Shown here: positions 57,830 to 64,000 of the stretch, in pieces | Numbering within the stretch: the stretch's first letter is position 1 | Layout: every line of letters begins with the position of its first letter | Position numbers and translations under genes: made by a program | NCBI RefSeq assembly: GCF_001431485.1 | Contig: NZ_LDJM01000003.1 | Location: forward strand, 1 to 64,000 | From: Stenotrophomonas ginsengisoli | GTDB taxonomy: Bacteria > Pseudomonadota > Gammaproteobacteria > Xanthomonadales > Xanthomonadaceae | DNA length: 64,000 nucleotides | Reading direction: 5' to 3' | Notes under the pieces: model-generated | Told to the model about the DNA's origin: nothing | Databases searched by the model: none | What the model saw: the letters and a program-made list of their open reading frames with translations, nothing else

Positions 57830-58969
57830 ATGGATATCGGCTATTTCCTGAAGCTGATGACCGAAAAGAACGCTTCGGACATGTTCTTGACCACCGGCGC
57901 GCCGGTGTACATCAAGATCGAGGGCAAGCTTTATCCGCTGGGCAGCACCGGCCTGCCGCCGGGCATGGTCAAGAAGATCGCCTACTCGCTGATGGACGAG
58001 GGCCAGGTACCGCAGTTCGAACGCGACCTGGAGCTCAACATGGCCATTGCGGTGGCCGAGGCGGGGCGTTTCCGCGTCAACGTGTTCAAGCAGCGCGGCG
58101 AAGTGGGCATGGTGATCCGTGCGATCAAGAGCCGCATCCCGAGCATCGAGGAGCTCAACCTGCCGCCGGTGCTCAAGGACGTGATCATGTCCCCGCGCGG
58201 GCTGGTGCTGGTGGTGGGGTCCACCGGTTCGGGCAAGTCCACGGCCCTGGCTTCGATGATCGACCACCGCAACACCACCTCCACCGGGCACATCCTCACC
58301 ATCGAGGACCCGATCGAGTTCCTGCACAAGCACAAGCAGTCCATCGTCAACCAGCGCGAGGTCGGCCTGGACACCCATGCCTTCCACAACGCGCTGAAGA
58401 ACGCGATGCGAGAGGCGCCGGACGTTATCCTGATCGGCGAAATCCTCGATGCCGAGACCATGGAAGCGGCCATCGCCTTCGCCGAAACAGGCCACCTGTG
58501 CCTGGCCACCCTGCACTCCAACAACGCCGACCAGGCGATCGAGCGCATCCTCAACTTCTTCCCGGAAAGTGCGCACAAGAATGTGCTGATGAACCTGGCC
58601 CTGAACCTGCGTTCGGTGGTCTCGCTGCGCCTGGTGCGCGGCGTGGACGGCCGCCGCCGCCCGGCCACCGAGGTCCTGCTCAACACCCCGATGATCCGCG
58701 ACCTGCTGCGCCGCGGCGAGGTGCACGAGGTCAAGCCGGCAATGGAAGCCTCGCTGGAAGACGGCATGGAAACCTTCGACCAGTGCCTGTTCCGGATGAC
58801 CAAGGAAGGCCTGATCGAGCTGGAATCGGCCCTCAATGCGGCCGACTCGCGTGATGGCCTGGCCCTGAAGTTCCGCCTGTCCGAGGGTGCCGATGCCGAG
58901 CACGACCCCTACGCCGACTACGACGCCCCGCAAGGCAATGGCGGGATGAAGTTCAGCAGCGGCTTCTGA
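57830..58969 (+). CDS. pilU: Type IV pilus retraction ATPase PilU
   Basis: 379 aa hexameric secretion-ATPase-family motor that assists PilT in pilus retraction. Walker A GSTGSGKST (Lys136), Walker B / His-box region DVILIGEILDAETMEAAIAF and ETGHLCLATLHSNNADQAIE, PilU-like rather than PilT-like (LHSNNA). The start MDIGYFLKLMTEKNASDMFL is the PilT/PilU N-terminal domain. The ATG at 57830 is chosen; upstream open frame crosses the divergent genes. pilT is not adjacent on this side. Confidence 0.93.
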   Translation: MDIGYFLKLMTEKNASDMFLTTGAPVYIKIEGKLYPLGSTGLPPGMVKKIAYSLMDEGQVPQFERDLELNMAIAVAEAGRFRVNVFKQRGEVGMVIRAIKSRIPSIEELNLPPVLKDVIMSPRGLVLVVGSTGSGKSTALASMIDHRNTTSTGHILTIEDPIEFLHKHKQSIVNQREVGLDTHAFHNALKNAMREAPDVILIGEILDAETMEAAIAFAETGHLCLATLHSNNADQAIERILNFFPESAHKNVLMNLALNLRSVVSLRLVRGVDGRRRPATEVLLNTPMIRDLLRRGEVHEVKPAMEASLEDGMETFDQCLFRMTKEGLIELESALNAADSRDGLALKFRLSEGADAEHDPYADYDAPQGNGGMKFSSGF

Positions 58970-58991
58970 TCCAGCACTGGCGCAACAAACG

Positions 58992-59016
58992 ACAGGCCCC
59001 GCATTGCGGGGCCTGT
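58992..59016. terminator. Bidirectional terminator (pilU / maiA)
   Basis: 11-bp perfect stem ACAGGCCCCGC / GCGGGGCCTGT with loop ATT, between convergent genes. T-runs are short. Confidence 0.82.
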
Positions 59017-59039
59017 CTGTATCTGCATCACGGCAAGGC

Positions 59040-59696
59040 TCAGACCGCGTCGGGCTGGGCCTCGGGCGCGGCAGCAGCGAAGGCCGGCAGGGCCTGACAG
59101 GCCTGCTCCACCGCCAGCAGCTGCGGGTAGGCGCCCAGGTCCAGGTTGAAGCGCCGGGCGTTGTACAGCTGCGGGATCAGGCAGCAATCGGCCATGCCGG
59201 GCGTGTCGCCGTGGCAGAAGCGCCCCGGGCGGACCGCCAACAGCGCTTCCATCGCGGCAAAGCCCTCGGCCATCCAGTGCCGGGTCCATGCCAGGCGGGC
59301 GTCCTCGTCGGCCGCCAGCTCGCGACCCAGGTACTGCATCACCCGCAGGTTGCCCAGCGGATGCACATCGCAGGCGATCAGCTGGGCCAGTGCACGCACC
59401 CGCCCGCGGCCGGCCGCATCGGCCGGCAGCAGGGCCGGGGTGTGCGGGAAGGCCTCGTCCAGATATTCCAGGATCGCCAGCGACTGGGTCAGCACCACCC
59501 CGTCGTGTTCCAGCACCGGCACCAGCTGCTGCGGGTTGCGCGCCGCATGCGCGGCGCTGTGCTGCTCACCGCCATCGCGCACCAGGTGCACGGGGCGGTC
59601 CTGCCAGGCCAGGCCCTTCAAGCCCAGGCCGATGCGCACACGGTAGGCCGCACTGGAGCGCCAGTAGCCGTACAGCACCAGCGCAGGCGTGCTCAT
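59040..59696 (-). CDS. maiA: Maleylacetoacetate isomerase
   Basis: 218 aa zeta-class glutathione transferase. The N-terminal thioredoxin-like domain carries the catalytic motif in YGYWRSSAAYRVRIGLGLKG, where the usual SSCSWR reads SSAAYR. The C-terminal helical domain contains GDTPGMADCCLIPQLYNARRF. Isomerises maleylacetoacetate to fumarylacetoacetate in tyrosine/homogentisate breakdown. Overlaps fahA by four bases. Confidence 0.93.
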   Translation of the reverse strand: MSTPALVLYGYWRSSAAYRVRIGLGLKGLAWQDRPVHLVRDGGEQHSAAHAARNPQQLVPVLEHDGVVLTQSLAILEYLDEAFPHTPALLPADAAGRGRVRALAQLIACDVHPLGNLRVMQYLGRELAADEDARLAWTRHWMAEGFAAMEALLAVRPGRFCHGDTPGMADCCLIPQLYNARRFNLDLGAYPQLLAVEQACQALPAFAAAAPEAQPDAV

Positions 59697-60682
59697 GCCT
59701 GCGGCACCTGGGTGATGCGCTGCACGATCGCACCGAACAGGCTGTGGCCGTCGGCATCGAGCATTTCGATGCGCACCACATCGCCAAAATCCATGAACGG
59801 CGTGCTCGGCTTGCCGTCGCGCAGGGTTTCCACCACGCGCTGCTCGGCAAAGCAGGAAGCGCCCTTGCTGGTGTCTTCATTGGCGATGGTGCCCGAACCA
59901 ACAATGGTGCCGGCGGTCAGCGGCCGGGTCTTGGCGGCATGGGCCACCAGCTGGGCGAAGTTGAACTGCATGTCCACCCCGGCTTCCGGCGCGCCGAACC
60001 ATTCACCGTTGATGTGGGTGAGCAGGGGCAGGTGCAGCTTGCTGTCACGCCAGGCAGCGCCCAGCTCGTCGGGGGTCACGAACACCGGGCTCAGGGCCGA
60101 ACGCGGCTTGGACTGCAAAAAGCCGAAGCCCTTGGCCAGCTCGCCCGGAATCAGGTTGCGCAGGGAGACATCGTTGACCAGGCCGACCAGCTGGATATGG
60201 CCAGCGGCCTGTTCCGGGCTGGCGGCCATCGGCACGTCATCGGTGATGACCACGATTTCCGCTTCCAGGTCGATGCCGTACGCATTGCTGGGCACCTGTA
60301 CCGGGTCGCGCGGGCCGTAGAAGCCGGCACTGGTGGCCTGGTACATCAGCGGGTCGCTGTAGAAGCTTTCCGGCACTTCGGCGCCACGGGCGCGGCGCAC
60401 GCGCTCCACATGCGGCAGGTAGGCCGAGCCATCGACAAACTCATAGGCGCGCGGCAGCGGCGCGGCCAGGGCGGCCATGTCCAGGTCAAAAGCGCCGTCG
60501 GCGTCGCCGGCCTGCAGGCGGGCGTACAGCGCCTGCAGCTGCGGGGCAGCCTGCGCCCAGTTGTCCAGTGCCTGCTGCAGGGTCGCGGCAATGCTGCCGG
60601 CCGATACCGCGCGGGACAGGTCACGGCTGACCACAATCAGGCTGCCATCGCGCCCACCCTGCTTCAACGAACCCAGTTTCAT
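59693..60682 (-). CDS. fahA: Fumarylacetoacetate hydrolase family protein
   Basis: 329 aa. Metal-binding/catalytic blocks: DLEAEIVVITDDVPMAAS, GLVNDVSLRNLIPGELAKGF, SKPRSALSPVFVTPDELG, and GTIVGSGTIANEDTSKGASC. Cleaves fumarylacetoacetate to fumarate and acetoacetate; acetoacetate can be used by ScoAB (26-27.5 kb). The ATG at 60682 gives the usual start MKLGSLKQGGRDG. Pairs with maiA. Confidence 0.93.
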   Translation of the reverse strand: MKLGSLKQGGRDGSLIVVSRDLSRAVSAGSIAATLQQALDNWAQAAPQLQALYARLQAGDADGAFDLDMAALAAPLPRAYEFVDGSAYLPHVERVRRARGAEVPESFYSDPLMYQATSAGFYGPRDPVQVPSNAYGIDLEAEIVVITDDVPMAASPEQAAGHIQLVGLVNDVSLRNLIPGELAKGFGFLQSKPRSALSPVFVTPDELGAAWRDSKLHLPLLTHINGEWFGAPEAGVDMQFNFAQLVAHAAKTRPLTAGTIVGSGTIANEDTSKGASCFAEQRVVETLRDGKPSTPFMDFGDVVRIEMLDADGHSLFGAIVQRITQVPQA

Positions 60683-61035
60683 TGCCCCTCCGGCACTGCT
60701 GATCAATAGGTTTCAAGTGTAACCACATGAACGGCAAAGCGCGCCGTGCACCGCAGCAGCAACCTGAACAGGCAGCGATACGCTACAATCGCCCCGTTTG
60801 CAACGGCCGTCCGTTTCCCTGCCGGGACCCGCCGGCGCCGTGGAGGCACTCCTCCAGCGCCCGCCCCCACTCCGACGCCGTTCGTCGTGCAAGCCAGTCG
60901 TGCGCATCCGCCCACCGCTGACTTTCGACCTCTCGCAGCGCGGTTCACGGGAACGCTTTCGAGACAACGCGGCCGCCAATGCGGCCCACGCCACGCCGAC
61001 CGGCGCTGGCGTCACTGATCTTGCCTGGAATCATC
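60683..61035. other. Divergent fahA / rhlE region with a long helicase leader
   Basis: About 350 bases without a gene. It must hold the fahA promoter (minus) and the rhlE promoter (plus). From the -10-like TACAAT (60784-60789) to the helicase ATG is about 245 bases, long enough for a structured 5' leader rich in C/G. DEAD-box helicase mRNAs often have such leaders (cold-shock or autoregulation). Small frames in it lack ribosome binding sites. Confidence 0.45.
60784..60789 (+). promoter_or_regulatory. -10-like hexamer for rhlE
   Basis: TACAAT (5 of 6 consensus) in ACGCTACAATCGCC; no clear -35 at the right distance. Confidence 0.35.
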
Positions 61036-62493
61036 ATGTCCTTTGAATCACTGGGCCTTGCGCCCTTCCTGCTGCGTGCGCTTGAAGAGCAGGGCTACGA
61101 AAACCCCACCCCGATCCAGGAGCAGGCCATCCCGCTGGCTCTGGAAGGCAATGACCTGCTGGCCGGCGCCCAGACCGGCACCGGCAAGACGGCGGCCTTC
61201 GGCCTGCCGCTGCTGCAGCACCTGGGCACCAACCCGCAGGAAGTGCGCAGCGGCCCGCGCCGCCCGCGCGCCCTGATCCTGACCCCGACCCGCGAGCTGG
61301 CCACCCAGGTGCATGACAGCCTGCGCGGCTACTCCAAGTACCTGCGCATCCCCAGCGCGGTGATCTACGGCGGCGTGGGCATGGGCAACCAGATCGATGC
61401 CCTGCGCCGTGGCGTGGACCTGCTGGTGGCCTGCCCGGGCCGCCTGATCGACCACCTGGAGCGTCGTTCGATCGACCTGTCCGGGATCGAGATCCTGGTC
61501 CTGGACGAAGCCGACCGCATGCTGGACATGGGCTTTTTGCCGTCCATCAACCGCATCCTGGCCAAGCTGCCGCGCCAGAACCGCCAGACCCTGCTGTTCT
61601 CGGCCACCTTCGCCGAGCCGATCAAGGAACTGGCGCTGGAGTTCATGCGCCATCCCAAGCAGATCCAGGTGACCCCGCAGAACACCGTGGCCGAGACCAT
61701 CGCCCACCGCGTGCACCCGGTGGATACCGCGCGCAAGCGTGACCTGCTGCTGCACCTGCTGGCCGAAGACTCGCGCGTGCAGACCCTGGTGTTTGCCAAG
61801 ACCAAGCACGGCAGCGACAAGCTGGCCCTGTTCCTGGAAAAGAGCGGCATCAAGACCGCGGCGATCCACGGCAACAAGAGCCAGGGCCAGCGCCTGCGCG
61901 CCCTGGCCGACTTCAAGGCCGGCCGCGTCACCGTGCTGGTGGCCACCGACATTGCCGCCCGCGGCATCGACATCAACGAGCTGCCCAAGGTCATCAACTA
62001 CGACCTGCCGATGGTGGCCGAGGATTACGTGCACCGCATCGGCCGTACCGGCCGCAACGGCGCCAGCGGCGAGGCGATCTCGCTGGTGGCCCAAGAAGAT
62101 GCCAAGTACCTGCGCCAGATCGTGCGCCTGCTGGACAAGGACATGGACATCCGTGATGTCCCGGGCTTTGTGCCGCAGACCCCGATCCGCTGGGGCAACA
62201 GCGCCCCGGGCAAGGCCGAGCAGCCGGGCGGCCAGCGTCCGCCGCGTCGCGGCAACGGCGGCAATGGTCCGCGTCCGGCCGGTGCCGGCCGTGGCCGCAG
62301 CGATGGCGGCCGTCGTGCCGGCGCGGGTGCCGGCGAAGGCCAGGGCCAGCGTCGTGGTGGCGGCAACGGTGCCAATGCTGGCGCCCCACGCGGCGAACGC
62401 CGTGATGGTGCCCCGCGTGGTGATGGCCAGCGCACCGGCGCCCCGCGCCGTCGCAGCGGCGGTGGCAACCGCGGCCCGCGCGTCAGCGGCTGA
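61036..62493 (+). CDS. rhlE: DEAD-box RNA helicase, RhlE type
   Basis: 485 aa. Core motifs in order: Q motif PTPIQEQAIP, motif I AQTGTGKTAAF (about 45-55), PTRELA, motif II DEAD at 157-160, SAT, and motif VI HRIGRTGR (about 333-340). A Gly/Arg-rich tail of about 95 residues (from residue 390; RRGNGGNGPRPAGAGRGRSD and similar) is unstructured and RNA-binding. RhlE-type helicases act in ribosome assembly and RNA turnover. The ATG at 61036 is chosen over one 57 bases upstream for family fit. Confidence 0.94.
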   Translation: MSFESLGLAPFLLRALEEQGYENPTPIQEQAIPLALEGNDLLAGAQTGTGKTAAFGLPLLQHLGTNPQEVRSGPRRPRALILTPTRELATQVHDSLRGYSKYLRIPSAVIYGGVGMGNQIDALRRGVDLLVACPGRLIDHLERRSIDLSGIEILVLDEADRMLDMGFLPSINRILAKLPRQNRQTLLFSATFAEPIKELALEFMRHPKQIQVTPQNTVAETIAHRVHPVDTARKRDLLLHLLAEDSRVQTLVFAKTKHGSDKLALFLEKSGIKTAAIHGNKSQGQRLRALADFKAGRVTVLVATDIAARGIDINELPKVINYDLPMVAEDYVHRIGRTGRNGASGEAISLVAQEDAKYLRQIVRLLDKDMDIRDVPGFVPQTPIRWGNSAPGKAEQPGGQRPPRRGNGGNGPRPAGAGRGRSDGGRRAGAGAGEGQGQRRGGGNGANAGAPRGERRDGAPRGDGQRTGAPRRRSGGGNRGPRVSG

Positions 62494-62530
62494 TCGCCTG
62501 CGCTGCACGCAGCGCTGACAGTGGAACAAG

Positions 62531-62559
62531 ACAAAGGCCGGGCAATGCCCGGCCTTTGT
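62531..62559. terminator. Bidirectional terminator (rhlE / XVIPCD gene)
   Basis: 13-bp perfect stem ACAAAGGCCGGGC / GCCCGGCCTTTGT with loop AAT, between convergent genes. Confidence 0.9.
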
Positions 62560-62584
62560 TGTTGGCCGCCATGGCAAGGCAGAC

Positions 62585-63909
62585 TCAGCCCAGCGCCATA
62601 CCGCGCCCTGCAGGTTCTGCCTGGGCCACTTGCGCCACCATTTCTGCGGCCAACCCCTGCTCACGCTGATGTTCCAGCACCTGCAATTGCTGCACAGACT
62701 GCGCAAACGGGGTTTGTACGGCCAACGCCGTATCCATCCCGGCACGATGATGGGCGGGGTTGTCCGCATCGCCCTGCACCACAAATACCCGGCTGCCCGC
62801 CGGGGCGCTGTCGGTGGCCACGCTGAGCAACACCTGATCCACCCGCTGCAGGCCTTGCGATGCAGCCAGCAACGTCAGACTGCCAGCCATGCACTGGCTG
62901 TGCGTATCCCAGGGCTTTCCGGCCATGGCATCGAGCCTTTCAACCCCGGCCACGCATTGCCGGTACAGCGGCTGATGCAACATCCCGGGGGCAACCCGGC
63001 AGTCTGCAACTCGGCTTCATGACTGCCCGCCTGCGGCTGCACAGGCTCGGCATCGGCAACCAGCCACGGGCTGGCCATGATCGGCCGATGCTGGTTCGGG
63101 TCATCCGGGTGGAACTGCTCACGCAGTTGCTGCCGATCCATTCGCAACTGGCGCAGGTCATTGAGTGTTTCCAGCGTTTCCGGGCTGGTGACCGGGGAGG
63201 AAAAGTGCAGTTGCCGCTGCGCATCTTGCACTTGCATCCAACCTCCCGATTTTTCATCGAAGCGGTAATACCGCCCGTCCAGCGCAATACGATGCGGGTC
63301 GGTATTGGATTGCGCCCCCAATGCAACGTTGCGGGCCTTGCCCATGGCTTCCAGATAGGCATTTGCATCAAGCTGGTCATCGTTGTACTGGTGTGACACC
63401 GCAAGCGTTGTTGCGGCCAGCCGCGTCACTCCCTTAAAGCTGTTGTCACGCAGCATCGCCCAGACCTTCTCGGCCTCCTCATCGCCACCGTGCCGTCGCG
63501 CCGCTTCCAGCAGCTGGCGTGGGGTCCAGCCATCCGGGTTGATGCCGTACTGCCGGAATATCGGGTCATGGGAATCCTGTACGTCCTTGGCTGGCAGGTT
63601 CAGCGCCAGGTCGGGCCTGCCAGCTTCGAAATGCTTGAAACGCAGCGCAAAGTCCGCCCGCATCAGGTCAACCCCGAAACCGTGCCAGCCACGCTCGCCC
63701 AAGGCCACGCCGTCGGCACGGGCCTGGTTGTCGGCAAAGACGTTGGCCGTTGCCCCCGGCGCATTGTCGTTGCGCACCACCCCAAGAGCCAGCAGTGGAT
63801 AGCCATCGTTGCCGGCCTTGTGTGACAGGTAGTTGAAGTACAGCTCGCGATTACCGCTTACAGCATAAAACCGCAGGATTTCGATGTCCTTGGCGTTCAA
63901 TCCTTCCAT
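62585..63909 (-). pseudogene. XVIPCD-type T4SS effector, frameshifted
   Basis: First frame from the ATG at 63909: MEGLNAKDIEILRFYAVSGN, FNYLSHKAGNDGYPLLALGV, RNDNAPGATANVFADNQARA, a domain seen with Xanthomonas T4SS effectors. The frame runs on to LQTAGLPPG. A run of five G (62987-62991, C on the coding strand) then appears one base short. In the next frame MLHQPLYRQCVAGVERLDAM and SLTLLAASQGLQRVDQVLLS, SRVFVVQGDADNPAHHRAGM and LAVQTPFAQSVQQLQVLEHQ are clearly an XVIPCD tail, which binds VirD4. Joined length about 440 aa. Effectors of this class usually attack rival bacteria. Could be a true pseudogene, phase-variable, or a sequencing error. Confidence 0.8.
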
Positions 63910-63921
63910 GGTGCTTCCTGT

Positions 63922-64000
63922 TTATTGGTGTGGTGATACCAGGTGGTCAAAGAACAGCGCGCGCGCCTTGTCCTCGATCTGCTGCCAATCCTTCAGGCCG
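63922..64000 (-). CDS. C-terminal end of a truncated upstream gene
   Basis: Last 25 codons (GLKDWQQIEDKARALFFDHL, then VSPHQ and TAA) of a gene that continues past the right edge. Only 12 bases separate its stop from the XVIPCD gene, so they form one operon. It could encode an immunity protein or another effector; too little is visible to tell. Confidence 0.6.
   Translation of the reverse strand, partial: GLKDWQQIEDKARALFFDHLVSPHQ

Overview
The window is GC-rich (about two thirds G+C by eye) and densely coded. Several gene orders point to a gammaproteobacterium of the Xanthomonadaceae (Xanthomonas / Stenotrophomonas / Pseudoxanthomonas group): a surface-polysaccharide locus between etfBA and a metB-like gene, the xanA-xanB pair, an effector with an XVIPCD-like tail (Xanthomonas-type T4SS), and an ESPR-bearing trimeric autotransporter. 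I lean to a Stenotrophomonas-like genome, but the genus cannot be fixed from the sequence alone. I saw no rRNA, tRNA or CRISPR array.

Layout. 1-1.5 kb: 5' part of a trimeric autotransporter adhesin running off the left edge. 1.8-20.5 kb: housekeeping block with purL, dsbC-like, xerD, an RDD membrane protein, lptF-lptG, pepA, holC, a YqaE/Pmp3 peptide, valS, an EamA transporter, the cluster pssA-(holD-like)-rimI, a DUF4124 protein and proS. The arrangements lptFG<>pepA-holC-valS, xerD-dsbC and holD-rimI mirror E. coli. 20.7-27.5 kb: an H-NS-type protein, a ThrE-like exporter, an Mla-type lipid transport operon (mlaE-mlaF-mlaD-lipoprotein) and scoAB. 27.6-35.1 kb: nucleotide-sugar genes xanA, xanB and ugd, then convergent rmlBACD. 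Together they supply GDP-mannose, UDP-glucuronate and dTDP-rhamnose. 35.3-37.0 kb: etfBA.

37.0-52.2 kb is the variable surface-polysaccharide island. Its etfA-side border is an insertion-sequence graveyard with pieces of at least four elements. Inside lie a frameshifted LTA-synthase-like gene, a methyltransferase gene split by an internally deleted IS4-type element, a complete GDP-D-glycero-alpha-D-manno-heptose pathway (hddA, gmhA, hddC, gmhB), a 1158-residue methyltransferase/coiled-coil/GT2/GT4 fusion, and the ABC exporter wzm-wzt. From wzm to gmhB all are on the minus strand with overlaps or gaps of a base or two, so they probably form one operon reading out of galU-metB. The likely product is a heptose-containing glycan exported by the Wzm/Wzt route. 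The fusion protein is the most unusual gene here: its coiled coil carries an in-frame 21-bp tandem repeat, which suggests a WbdD-like chain-length ruler (inference).

52.2-64 kb: metB-like, galU, cystathionine beta-synthase, ydcH-like with a possible leader peptide, an OmpA-family/DUF4398 pair, pilU, fahA-maiA (end of tyrosine degradation), an rhlE-type DEAD-box helicase, and an XVIPCD effector gene interrupted by a homopolymer frameshift next to the truncated end of another gene at the right edge.
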